Source: Pontibacter ummariensis
Lineage (GTDB): Bacteria > Bacteroidota > Bacteroidia > Cytophagales > Hymenobacteraceae
NCBI RefSeq assembly: GCF_900188175.1
Contig: NZ_FZOQ01000010.1
Location: 124,001 to 188,000, forward strand
Direction: 5' to 3'
Length of the DNA stretch: 64,000 nt
Positions 19,139 to 26,772 of this stretch are shown in pieces. The notes beneath the pieces are model-generated. The model had not been told where the DNA came from, ran no database searches, and worked only from the letters and a program-made list of their open reading frames with translations. Position numbers and translations under genes: made by a program. Numbering within the stretch: the stretch's first letter is position 1; each line of letters starts with the position of its first letter.

Positions 19139-20326
19139 ATGAACTCCACTACCAACGTATCTTTTGACGACACCGCTGTCGCCTTCTCCTCTAAATCTGA
19201 CGCTGAGCTCTATAAAATGTATCTGCTGTTTAAGGCCATGAACAGCAATGCCTTTGTGAAAGTGGGCGGAACGCTGCTAAACACAGCCCTTAACCTGCAC
19301 CTGCCTGTTAAGTTTCTGATAAAGCCTACTATTTTCAACCATTTCTGTGGGGGCGAAACGGTCCAAGAGTCAGACCGGGCAATTGAGGAACTCGCCAAAT
19401 TCAACATCGGCACGATTCTCGATTACTCTGTGGAGGGCGAAGGCGACGAGAAAAGCTTTGATGCGACCCGCGATGAACTGCTGCGCACCGTAGAGAAAGC
19501 CCACGACAACCAGCATGTTCCTTTTGCGGTCTTTAAAATTACCGGCCTGATCGACATCCACTTACTGGAGAAAATACAAAAGCGGCAGGAGCTTTCTGTG
19601 GATGAAAGAGCTGCTTATGAGCGTGGGCGCGATCGCGTAAACACTATCTGCAAGCGCTGTTACGAGTCGGACGTGCGTGTTTTTATAGACGCGGAGGAAA
19701 GCTGGATACAGGAAACGATAGACAATCTGGTATATGAGATGATGGAGCTCTACAACAAGGAGAAAACCAACATCTACAATACCTACCAGCTGTACCGGCA
19801 CGACCGGCTGGAAGTGCTGCAGCGGGACTATGCCAATGCCGTGAAGCGTGGCTATTACCTGGGAGCAAAACTTGTGCGGGGCGCTTACATGGAGAAAGAG
19901 CGCAAAAGAGCGCAACAGGAAGGCTACCCCAGCCCCATCAACCCAACAAAAGAGGCCACAGACGAGTTGTTTAACGAATCCCTGCGCTTCTGCATCGAAC
20001 ACCTGGACCATATTGCCTTTTGCAATGGCACCCACAACGAGGAGAGCTGTTACCTGTTAGTGCAGCTGATGGCAGAGCACAATATCGCCCCGAACGACGA
20101 GCGCATTTACTTTGCCCAGCTGTACGGCATGAGCGATAACCTCTCCTACAACCTGGCCTACGCAGGCTATAACGTAGCCAAGTATGTGCCTTATGGCCCG
20201 GTGGAGGCGGTAATGCCCTACCTGCTGCGCCGGGCAAATGAGAACACTGCCATTGCCGGGCAGAGCAGCCGCGAGTACGGCCTGATCATGAGCGAGATAG
20301 AGCGCAGACGGCAGGCCAGGCAATAA
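19139..20326 (+). CDS. Proline dehydrogenase family protein
   Basis: 395 residues from the ATG at 19139 (one at 19133 is two codons earlier and also possible; the ATG at 19106 lies upstream of the transcription start). The FAD barrel motifs include 'VKRGYYLGAKLVRGAYMEKER', 'FCNGTHNEESC', 'FAQLYGMSDNLSYNLA' and 'VPYGPVEAVMPYLLRRANEN'. It oxidises proline to pyrroline-5-carboxylate with FAD, passing electrons to the quinone pool. It is the short monofunctional form with no P5C dehydrogenase domain. It stands alone and is closed by a strong terminator. Confidence 0.93.
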   Translation: MNSTTNVSFDDTAVAFSSKSDAELYKMYLLFKAMNSNAFVKVGGTLLNTALNLHLPVKFLIKPTIFNHFCGGETVQESDRAIEELAKFNIGTILDYSVEGEGDEKSFDATRDELLRTVEKAHDNQHVPFAVFKITGLIDIHLLEKIQKRQELSVDERAAYERGRDRVNTICKRCYESDVRVFIDAEESWIQETIDNLVYEMMELYNKEKTNIYNTYQLYRHDRLEVLQRDYANAVKRGYYLGAKLVRGAYMEKERKRAQQEGYPSPINPTKEATDELFNESLRFCIEHLDHIAFCNGTHNEESCYLLVQLMAEHNIAPNDERIYFAQLYGMSDNLSYNLAYAGYNVAKYVPYGPVEAVMPYLLRRANENTAIAGQSSREYGLIMSEIERRRQARQ

Positions 20327-20345
20327 TTAAAAGAGTCACAAAAAA

Positions 20346-20390
20346 CAAGCGGGCCCCGCGCAATTGCACGGGGCCCGCTTGTGTGCTTTT
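20346..20390. terminator. Terminator after proline dehydrogenase, shared with the acidic lipoprotein gene
   Basis: A 13-bp GC-rich inverted repeat (20346-20358 with 20369-20381, core GCGGGCCCCG) with A residues on one side and TTTT soon after on the other. The flanking genes converge here. Confidence 0.8.
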
Positions 20391-20426
20391 GGAACTATAA
20401 GCTATCTGCCGTAGTTCTGGCGATGC

Positions 20427-20645
20427 TTACTGAGCAACTTCCTCAGTAGCAGGAGCCTCCTCAACAACAGTTGAGTCAACTACAACCTCTTCCTCTACAA
20501 CTGGAGCCTCTTCCACCACTGGAGCCTCTTCAGCAGCAACTTCAGTCTCTACAACTTCTCCTTCAGTAGTAGCAGCTTCTTCGTTGCAAGCAGTGAAAGC
20601 AGTAAGAGCAAGAGCTACGATAGCGAATTGGAATAAATTTTTCAT
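20427..20645 (-). CDS. Small acidic lipoprotein with Glu/Val/Ala repeats
   Basis: 72 residues. A lipoprotein signal peptide ends at Cys20 (ALTAFTAC). The mature part of about 52 residues is almost entirely E, V, A, T and P, with the phrase EEAPVV repeated twice and then EEAPAT. No aromatic or basic residues occur in the mature part, so it is highly acidic and probably disordered. No function is recognised. It is divergent from the ECF sigma gene (145-base gap), so the two may share a control region. Confidence 0.75.
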   Translation of the reverse strand: MKNLFQFAIVALALTAFTACNEEAATTEGEVVETEVAAEEAPVVEEAPVVEEEVVVDSTVVEEAPATEEVAQ

Positions 20646-20790
20646 TTTTGTGTTAGTGATTAAGTGTTTTGGTTTCGATTTTGACCTTCATACCCAAACA
20701 GGCCAGAGGTAACCCGGCTTTTTAAATAATTTAAAAAATATTTTTTCGGAGGGTTACTTTAGCCCCTCGAGCGTATTAAAATTGACTGGA

Positions 20791-21363
20791 ATGAAGAAGA
20801 GTTTGTATGAGACGGATGAGGCGATCATGGAGGGCATCCGGCAGAGCGACGAAAGGGCGCTGGCCCATCTGTACAAACTTTATTTCCCGATGATTTCTCA
20901 TTTTATTTTGAGTAACAGCGGAACCGACGACGAGGCAAAGGACATTTACCAGGAGGGCGTCATCGTGTTCTACGAGAAGATAAAGAGTAACAGCCTGGAG
21001 CTGAGCTGTCAGATCAAGACTTACCTGTACTCGGTGTGCAGGAGACTTTGGCTGAAACGGCTGGCCGAGAAAGGCCGCTACGCTGTAAAAGTAGACGACT
21101 CCGAATCATTCCTGTCGGTAGAGGAGGACACCCAGCACCACGAGGAGCAGGAAAGGCAGTTCGGGGTGATGGCCGAGGCAATGGCACAGCTCGGCGAGCC
21201 CTGCCGGACCCTGCTGGAGGACTTTTACATAAAAATGCAGAACATGCAGGTGATTACAGAGAAGTTTGGCTATACCAGCACCGACACAGCTAAGAACCAG
21301 AAGTACAAGTGCCTGCAGCGCCTGAAGAAGCTGTTTTTTGCCACCTACAAGCCCGAGGTATAA
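20791..21363 (+). CDS. RNA polymerase ECF-type sigma factor
   Basis: 190 residues from the ATG at 20791; a TTG at 20782 would add three residues. Region 2 spans about residues 22-95 (ALAHLYKLYFPMISHFIL, DEAKDIYQEGVIVFYEKI). Region 4 spans about 125-185, with the helix-turn-helix in 'NMQVITEKFGYTSTDTAKNQKYKCLQRLKKLF'. No region 1 or 3 is present. It redirects RNA polymerase to a small regulon. The next gene, 48 bases away on the same strand, encodes a membrane protein with an anti-sigma-like N-terminus, the usual arrangement for a sigma/anti-sigma pair. A TACTTTAG box lies at 20755-20762, a one-base variant of the -7 consensus. Confidence 0.92.
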   Translation: MKKSLYETDEAIMEGIRQSDERALAHLYKLYFPMISHFILSNSGTDDEAKDIYQEGVIVFYEKIKSNSLELSCQIKTYLYSVCRRLWLKRLAEKGRYAVKVDDSESFLSVEEDTQHHEEQERQFGVMAEAMAQLGEPCRTLLEDFYIKMQNMQVITEKFGYTSTDTAKNQKYKCLQRLKKLFFATYKPEV

Positions 21364-21411
21364 CGGGCTTACCTAGTATAAAGGCTACTAATTGCCTGGG
21401 AGAAGAAAAAG

Positions 21412-22500
21412 ATGTTAGAGTACCGCACTTACGAGCAAATAGAACGTTATCTGAACGGGGAGATGGCCAGCGAAGAGGCCGCCTCCTTCGAGGCCTTGCT
21501 GCGCACAGACGCACGATTGGCAGGGCAGGTTCAGGAGCATAAGCAGCTGCTGCAAACAATGCAAAAATTTGGGCAGCGCCAATCGCTACGGCAAAAACTA
21601 AACAGCATCCATGCCGAAATGGAGGCCCAGCATACTCCTGCCACGCCATCGGGGTGGAAAGTATTCTGGAACCGACACAAGCAGACTGTTGCGGTAGCCG
21701 CTAGCGTGTCCTTGCTCTCCGTGTTCGGTACGCTTTGGAGCGTGCAACAGCTAAAAGCCCCTGTACAGCAGCAGACAGCGCGGTACGTGGAGCTGCGCCG
21801 CGAAGTAGAGCGCCTGAAGCAAACCCAAACGGCTATTATCAACGGCATACAGGATGCCACTAAACCAGAGGCACCGCGCCCCGCCGCTTTCAGTGGCACT
21901 GGCTTTGCCATCAGCGACGAAGGCTTCCTGGTAACCAGCTCCCATGTGGTGGAGGGCGCGGACTCCGTACTTATAGAAAATGAGGCCGGGCAGAAGTATA
22001 AAGTAACAGAGGTGTACCGCGACCAAATCCACGACCTCTCTATCCTGAAAATCACAGACCCTAGCTTTGACAGGTTCGGTAAGCTGCCTTATACTTTTAA
22101 AACAACAGAAACAGACCTTGGAGAGCATGTTTTCACACTGGGATTCCCACGTGAAGATATTGTTTTTGGAGAAGGCGCTCTCAGCTCTTTGTCCGGTTTC
22201 GAAGGCGACACCACCTCTTACCAGATTTCTATTCCACTGAACCCGGGCAACAGTGGCGGTCCGCTACTGGATGACAAGGGCAACCTGATCGGGGTGATCA
22301 GCGGCAAGCAGGCCGGACAGGAAGGGGCGGCCTTTGCGGTTAAATCCGCGTACCTGCTACAAATGATTAACGAGCTACCGGAAACAAGCGGGGTTCAACC
22401 ACTGTCTTTACCAAAAAATAATACACTTTCTGGCACCAACCGTCCGCAGCAGTTAAAAAAGCTGAAAGACTACGTATTTGTGGTGAAGGTGTATAATTAA
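21412..22500 (+). CDS. Membrane-anchored trypsin-like (S1C/HtrA-type) protease with an anti-sigma-like N-terminus
   Basis: 362 residues. Residues 1-60 (IERYLNGEMASEEAASFEAL...) look like the cytoplasmic sigma-binding helical segment of Bacteroidota anti-sigma proteins, without zinc-finger cysteines. One membrane helix lies at about 91-110. A short coiled segment (VELRREVERLKQTQ) precedes the protease domain. The catalytic triad is His178 (TSSHVV), Asp209 (HDLS) and Ser281 (NPGNSGGPL). No PDZ domain follows, unlike DegP/DegS. The topology puts the protease outside the inner membrane and the sigma-binding part inside. The fusion of the two parts in one chain, beside an ECF sigma gene, is unusual; alternative reading: a plain anchored protease whose N-terminus only resembles anti-sigma. 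Confidence 0.82.
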   Translation: MLEYRTYEQIERYLNGEMASEEAASFEALLRTDARLAGQVQEHKQLLQTMQKFGQRQSLRQKLNSIHAEMEAQHTPATPSGWKVFWNRHKQTVAVAASVSLLSVFGTLWSVQQLKAPVQQQTARYVELRREVERLKQTQTAIINGIQDATKPEAPRPAAFSGTGFAISDEGFLVTSSHVVEGADSVLIENEAGQKYKVTEVYRDQIHDLSILKITDPSFDRFGKLPYTFKTTETDLGEHVFTLGFPREDIVFGEGALSSLSGFEGDTTSYQISIPLNPGNSGGPLLDDKGNLIGVISGKQAGQEGAAFAVKSAYLLQMINELPETSGVQPLSLPKNNTLSGTNRPQQLKKLKDYVFVVKVYN

Positions 22501-22578
22501 TTTAGCAAAGCTCCGTAACCTTTAAGTGTAAGCTCCTACCCGTCCTGTAACACAAGTCGGACGGCACCGCCATAACTC

Positions 22579-22604
22579 AACATTTTCTTTCTAAATCAGT
22601 TAAA
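22579..22604 (+). promoter_or_regulatory. Candidate ECF-sigma promoter before FAS1-1
   Basis: AAC (22579-22581), 17 bases, GTTAAA (22599-22604), about 57 bases before the ATG. The same arrangement recurs at 25068, 25802 and, on the minus strand, 41386 and 41963. It does not resemble TAnnTTTG. Inference only. Confidence 0.4.
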
Positions 22605-22660
22605 TAATAGTTGTAAGGGCTTTATTTAGAGCCCTGTATAAACTAAAAGACCTGAAAGCT

Positions 22661-23359
22661 ATGAGAAAGAGAACGATGATCCCCATGGCTGTTGCCACCG
22701 TCCTGCTTTTCGGCTGTGCCAGCACTGACGAAGGCATAAACGATACCACCGCCATAGACGACACTACAATCAGTGAAACGGAAACCATGGCCGGTGATAC
22801 CAATTACGAAAATGATCTGACGGCAGATCCCTCCGGAGCATATCAGGAGATCTTTACGAACACGACCAATCCGATAGAGTACGACGAGATGTTCGCCGAC
22901 ATCGAGAACACCGAGCAGTACGATGTCCTGGCTTTGGCCAGAACCAATCCCAACCTGTCCATCTTCATGACGCTGGTGGAAAAGGCAGACCTGATGAGCG
23001 ACTTAGAGCGCTTGGAGCAGTTTACCCTTTTCGCACCAACGAATGAGGCCTTCGCTAAAGTACCTCAGGATAAGATGGAGATGCTGCTGATGCCCGGCAA
23101 CAAAGCCCAACTCATGCAACTGTTACAGCTACACGTGTTGCCTTCCGGGGTAGCAGCACTGGAGCTGGAAGACAACAACCGGATTAAAATGGCTGATGAC
23201 AGGTATATACCGGTATCAGTAGACTTTAACCGCACGAATATACGGGTTGGCAATGCTTTGATCGTAAAAAGCGCTGAAGCCTCTGACGGTTACATCCATG
23301 TGGTGGACAGTGTGATCATACCGGAAGACGATACCCGGGATGAGGACGTAGGATATTAA
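22661..23359 (+). CDS. FAS1 (fasciclin) domain lipoprotein 1
   Basis: 232 residues. Lipobox LLFGC with lipidated Cys19, then an acidic threonine-rich linker (residues about 20-70) and one FAS1 domain (about 78-225). FAS1 hallmarks are 'FTLFAPTNEAFAKVP' (H1), 'LLQLHVLPSGVA', and the last strand 'SDGYIHVVDSVIIPED' (H2). FAS1 domains act in adhesion or protein contact; in bacteria the role is mostly unknown. It is first in a tandem set of four and begins 160 bases after the protease gene. The linker is almost identical in the next gene, so a recent duplication is likely. Confidence 0.9.
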   Translation: MRKRTMIPMAVATVLLFGCASTDEGINDTTAIDDTTISETETMAGDTNYENDLTADPSGAYQEIFTNTTNPIEYDEMFADIENTEQYDVLALARTNPNLSIFMTLVEKADLMSDLERLEQFTLFAPTNEAFAKVPQDKMEMLLMPGNKAQLMQLLQLHVLPSGVAALELEDNNRIKMADDRYIPVSVDFNRTNIRVGNALIVKSAEASDGYIHVVDSVIIPEDDTRDEDVGY

Positions 23360-23499
23360 CCCTCTGGGCATAATACCCGTTACTATATATATAACCTTTT
23401 GTCTTTAAGGCAAAAGGGACCTAACATGGCAGTGCCTGCGGCCCGGTAAATTAGCCAGGCCCGGAAGCGCTGCCGATCGACAACCAAAAACTAAAAGCT

Positions 23500-24201
23500 A
23501 TGAAAAAGAAAACAATGATACCAATGATAGCTGTCGCCGCCATGCTTTTTGGCTGTGCCGGTACAGATGAAGGCATAAACGATACCACCGCCATTGGCGA
23601 CACTACAATCAGTGAAACCCAGACCATGGCAGGTGACACGAACTACGATTACGACGTGGTGGCTGACCCATCAGACACATACGAAGAGATATTCGGCGTT
23701 GTGGAAGACCCGGTAGCATACGACGACATGTTTGATGATATCGAGGAGACAGAGCGCTACGACGTAGTGACCTTATTAAAGAGCAGTCCGAACCTGAGCA
23801 CCTTCGTAAAGCTACTGGAGAAAGCGGATATGATAGACGACATACAGCGTTTGGAGGAGGTCACTGTACTTGCGCCAACCAACAAGGCGTTTGCACAGAT
23901 GCCCCGACCAGAGCTTGAAAGGTTGCTAATGCCCGATAACGAGGCCCAACTGATGCTTTTACTCCAGACCCACATACTGCCTAGTAAGATCTCAACGGCT
24001 AACGTAAACACCATGCACCAGATAGAACTGGGTGATGACCGACACATTCCGGTAAATGTGGACAACGACGGCCAGGACATCACTTTTGGAGATGCAACTA
24101 TCATCGTGTCTGATGTTGAAGGATCGAACGGCTTTATACATGTAGTAGATGGCGTAATAGAGCCAACAGAAGACTCCCTGGAAGACGACATCCGCTACTA
24201 A
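23500..24201 (+). CDS. FAS1 (fasciclin) domain lipoprotein 2
   Basis: 233 residues. Lipobox MLFGC (Cys19) is followed by a linker in which about 25 residues differ from lipoprotein 1 by only two or three changes. The FAS1 domain lies at about 78-225 with 'VTVLAPTNKAFAQMP' and 'SNGFIHVVDGVIEPTED'. Its domain is much more diverged from the first copy than the linker, which points either to gene conversion of the N-terminus or to selection on the export and linker part. No own terminator separates it from copy 1 (only a weak 7-bp hairpin at about 23395-23418), and no promoter was recognised before it. Confidence 0.9.
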   Translation: MKKKTMIPMIAVAAMLFGCAGTDEGINDTTAIGDTTISETQTMAGDTNYDYDVVADPSDTYEEIFGVVEDPVAYDDMFDDIEETERYDVVTLLKSSPNLSTFVKLLEKADMIDDIQRLEEVTVLAPTNKAFAQMPRPELERLLMPDNEAQLMLLLQTHILPSKISTANVNTMHQIELGDDRHIPVNVDNDGQDITFGDATIIVSDVEGSNGFIHVVDGVIEPTEDSLEDDIRY

Positions 24202-24318
24202 ACCTGCCAAAGCCTGCTACTCAGAAGCACTGAGACAACAGGTTTTGCCCTCTATGTTTCTATGTAAAGGAGGCATAGACACATTACAATTTGAACCTTT
24301 AAAAACCGAGAACAAACA

Positions 24319-24966
24319 ATGAGAAAGAGAACGATAATACCTATGATAGCGACTGCAGCCATGCTTTTTGGCTGTGCAGGTACAGATGAAAACGTATATA
24401 GTGAAACAGAAAGAATGGGAGGCGTAGTAGTCCGACAGGAGGCACAGACCGAGTTAGCTGACTTCGAGGCTAAAGATGATGCCGAAACCTATGTTAGCAT
24501 CTATGATAACATGGAGAACACGGAGCAGTACGACGTCCTGACCTTGATCAAGATGAATCCGAACCTGTCTACTTTCGCCCAGTTGCTGGATCAGGCAAAT
24601 GTAGAGGCCGACCTTCTCATCGTAGAACCAACTACTATCCTTGCCCCTACGAACGAGGCGTTTGAGAACATGGACAGGGAGCAGTTTGACTACCTGATGG
24701 ACCCTCAGAACCGGGTGGCCCTGATGAAGGTCGTAAAGGCGCACATACTGCCTTCCGAAGTGGAGAAGTACCAGTTTAACACCACGCAGCGACTAGAAAC
24801 AACTGAAGGAGAGTATGTAGACGTGAACGTGAACCCCGACCTGGATATCGTATCTGTGGGAGGAGCCACCATTGTATGGCCTAACGTAAAAGCCTCCAAC
24901 GGGTTGATTCACGTGGTAGACGATGTGATTGTACCGGAATCTGCCCAGGTATGGGACGATGAATAA
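24319..24966 (+). CDS. FAS1 (fasciclin) domain lipoprotein 3
   Basis: 215 residues. Lipobox MLFGC (Cys19) with a shorter linker that lacks the block shared by copies 1 and 2. The FAS1 domain (about 65-212) has 'TTILAPTNEAFENMD', 'VVKAHILPSEVEKY' and 'SNGLIHVVDDVIVPES'. It is followed by a strong terminator (24999-25030), so copies 1-3 may form one transcript. Mature length and charge suggest a compact lipoprotein on the periplasmic face or outer surface; the position next to the lipidated cysteine (Ala-Gly) does not settle which. Confidence 0.9.
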   Translation: MRKRTIIPMIATAAMLFGCAGTDENVYSETERMGGVVVRQEAQTELADFEAKDDAETYVSIYDNMENTEQYDVLTLIKMNPNLSTFAQLLDQANVEADLLIVEPTTILAPTNEAFENMDREQFDYLMDPQNRVALMKVVKAHILPSEVEKYQFNTTQRLETTEGEYVDVNVNPDLDIVSVGGATIVWPNVKASNGLIHVVDDVIVPESAQVWDDE

Positions 24967-24998
24967 GACCAGATGAATAAAATCAAATGTGATTAACA

Positions 24999-25030
24999 GA
25001 AAAGCCCTTCCGGTCGGAAGGGCTTTTCTT
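24999..25030 (+). terminator. Terminator after FAS1 lipoprotein 3
   Basis: A 13-bp perfect inverted repeat (24999-25011 with 25016-25028, core AAGCCCTTCC) with loop GGTC, followed by TTATT. It separates the first three FAS1 genes from the fourth. Confidence 0.85.
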
Positions 25031-25067
25031 ATTCCTCCCGGATCCTCCCCTGAGGAGGGCCAAGGCT

Positions 25068-25094
25068 AACATTTTCCTCCTCAAACCAGTTAAA
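25068..25094 (+). promoter_or_regulatory. Candidate ECF-sigma promoter before FAS1-4
   Basis: AAC (25068-25070), 18 bases, GTTAAA (25089-25094). The spacer is nearly the same as that before FAS1-1, so common descent may explain the similarity. It directly follows a terminator, where a new promoter is needed. Confidence 0.45.
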
Positions 25095-25119
25095 TAAACC
25101 GATCACAACAACCGCAGTT

Positions 25120-25779
25120 ATGAAAAGAAAGCAAAAATATTTAGTGTTTGTAGCCCTCCCCGTCCTCTTATGCTGGGGTTGTGCCAGTTCAGACCGTGAC
25201 GCAGGCGCCGTGGCCGTAACAGGTAGCGGTGCCACACAAGCAGAGACGATAGTAAGCGAGCCAAGCCCGCAGGGGCCTATGGACAGAGACACAGAAATGA
25301 GTTCCGAGAACCCGGGAGACAACAACGTCTCGGCCAGTAATCCGATTGGCCGCGCAATGAACATCGTAGCGCTTGTGCAGCAAAATCCCAACCTTTCTAC
25401 TTTTCTGGAACTGATACAGGCGGCTAACATGGTAACGGTGCTGGAGAGCCCCGCCCCCTATACCGTGTTTGCCCCTACCAACGCAGCCTTTGCTGCCCTC
25501 CCTGACGGAACCGTGGCAGCATTAAAGCAAGAGGGGAACGAACTGGAGCTAACGCGGATCATACAGGCGCACGTGCTGCCTAACAGAATCACCTCTGCAG
25601 AAATGCAAAACAACATGCCACTCAAGACTGCCCAGGGCGAGGAAGTAATTGTCAGCAGGGACGGGCAGGACATAAGGGTGGGAGGCGCCCGGGTTGTTCA
25701 GCCGGACGTGCAGGCCTCAAACGGCGTGCTGCATGTAGTGGACAAAGTCCTTATCCCACCCCAAAATAACAGTAGATAA
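25120..25779 (+). CDS. FAS1 (fasciclin) domain lipoprotein 4
   Basis: 219 residues. The signal peptide ends at Cys21 (LLCWGC), then a serine/glycine/asparagine-rich linker, less acidic than in copies 1-3. The FAS1 domain (about 80-215) is closest to the classical form: 'YTVFAPTNAAFAALPDGTV', 'IIQAHVLPNRITSAEM', 'GARVVQPDVQASNGVLHVVD'. It is therefore the least specialised copy. It sits after a terminator with its own candidate promoter, and is followed by the glycine-zipper gene without an intervening terminator. Confidence 0.92.
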   Translation: MKRKQKYLVFVALPVLLCWGCASSDRDAGAVAVTGSGATQAETIVSEPSPQGPMDRDTEMSSENPGDNNVSASNPIGRAMNIVALVQQNPNLSTFLELIQAANMVTVLESPAPYTVFAPTNAAFAALPDGTVAALKQEGNELELTRIIQAHVLPNRITSAEMQNNMPLKTAQGEEVIVSRDGQDIRVGGARVVQPDVQASNGVLHVVDKVLIPPQNNSR

Positions 25780-25801
25780 TTTTACCCAAAAGGCTCCCCG
25801 T

Positions 25802-25827
25802 AACTATATAGGACAGTAGCCGTTAAA
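25802..25827 (+). promoter_or_regulatory. Candidate ECF-sigma promoter before the glycine-zipper gene
   Basis: AAC (25802-25804), 17 bases, GTTAAA (25822-25827). The spacer is unrelated to those before the FAS1 genes, so this copy is independent support for the motif. A hairpin (GGCACAGC 25835-25842 with GCTGTGCC 25857-25864) lies in the presumed 5' leader. Confidence 0.45.
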
Positions 25828-25902
25828 CAATACAGGCACAGCAGACCTAAAAACCCGCTGTGCCCTATATGAACTTTTAAACCTAACCATAACAAAAAAG
25901 CT

Positions 25903-26439
25903 ATGATGGATAGAACAGATAATGCGGGAATGATGACCGCGATGTTTAGAGACAGAGAAAGTGCAGAACGTGCATACAATGAACTGCGAGCACGTGGCTA
26001 CGATAAAGATGAGATAAATGTGGTAATGTCTGATAAGGCACGCGAGCGCCACTTCGGAGATGACACTGAAGACGACACAACAGAGCTTGGCAACAAGTCG
26101 CTGGAAGGTACGGGTGCTGGTTCAGCAATCGGTGGTACGCTGGGTGCTATTGTAGGTGCTGTGGCTGCCATTGGTACGTCTGTGGCAATACCTGGCCTTG
26201 GCCTGGTAGTGGCAGGTCCGCTGGCTGCAGGTCTGGCAGGTGCCGGTGCCGGTGGTATTACAGGTGGCCTGATAGGAGCCCTGGTAGGTGCCGGTATTCC
26301 GGAGGAGCGTGCCAAAGTGTACGAGACAGGAGTGAAAGAAGGCAACATCGTGATTGGCTTTAAGCCACATACCCCTGAGGATGCGCGTTACTTTGAGACG
26401 CACTTCCAGGAGGTAAGAGGTGAGCACATTTACTACTAA
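25903..26439 (+). CDS. Glycine-zipper stress protein with a YflT/GsP17M-like fold
   Basis: 178 residues. Residues about 10-50 (TAMFRDRESAERAYNELRARGYDKDEINVVMSD) resemble the start of the general-stress 17M/YflT domain, a beta-alpha-beta unit. Residues about 65-135 are a Gly/Ala-rich hydrophobic zipper (GSAIGGTLGAIVGAVAAIG and following), able to insert in or pack on a membrane. The C-terminal part (KVYETGVKEGNIVIGFKPH...DARYFETHF) completes the domain. Related proteins are often induced by stress; the molecular role is unknown. It lies downstream of the FAS1 array with its own candidate promoter and a terminator. Confidence 0.8.
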   Translation: MMDRTDNAGMMTAMFRDRESAERAYNELRARGYDKDEINVVMSDKARERHFGDDTEDDTTELGNKSLEGTGAGSAIGGTLGAIVGAVAAIGTSVAIPGLGLVVAGPLAAGLAGAGAGGITGGLIGALVGAGIPEERAKVYETGVKEGNIVIGFKPHTPEDARYFETHFQEVRGEHIYY

Positions 26440-26457
26440 TGTAACTTCTTAACAGGA

Positions 26458-26497
26458 GCCTGGTCTGTCAGTAGACAGGCCAGGCTTTCCTATTTTT
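26458..26497 (+). terminator. Terminator of the glycine-zipper gene
   Basis: A 12-bp inverted repeat with one U-G pair (26458-26469 with 26474-26485, GCCTGGTCTGTC) and loop AGTA, followed by TTTCCTATTTTT. Confidence 0.8.
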
Positions 26498-26772
26498 ACC
26501 CCCTTTTATCTCCCTTCATACGAAAGCGGCTTCTCCACTCTTGGCTTGCCTACTCCCAAAGCTCTCATAAGCCCTTAACGCCGCATTGTCTTTCCGCTTT
26601 TTTTAACTATCATTGGTGCGCTGTAGGCCCTGGTTCACCTAACAGACGGCATTGTAGCTAATTTTACGCTCCCTGTTTATCCGGCTTCCTCTAAACTGCC
26701 ACTGCTGGCACTATTTGTGTGCTGGCCTATGTGAGCCTGGGGGAATAAGCCTTGACAGGAAATCAAATACGC
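26498..26772. other. Leader region before the receiver gene, nothing recognised
   Basis: About 275 pyrimidine-rich bases. I find no open frame with support, no exact -7 box and no AAC-N17-GTTA pair. The receiver gene promoter is expected here. Confidence 0.4.
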
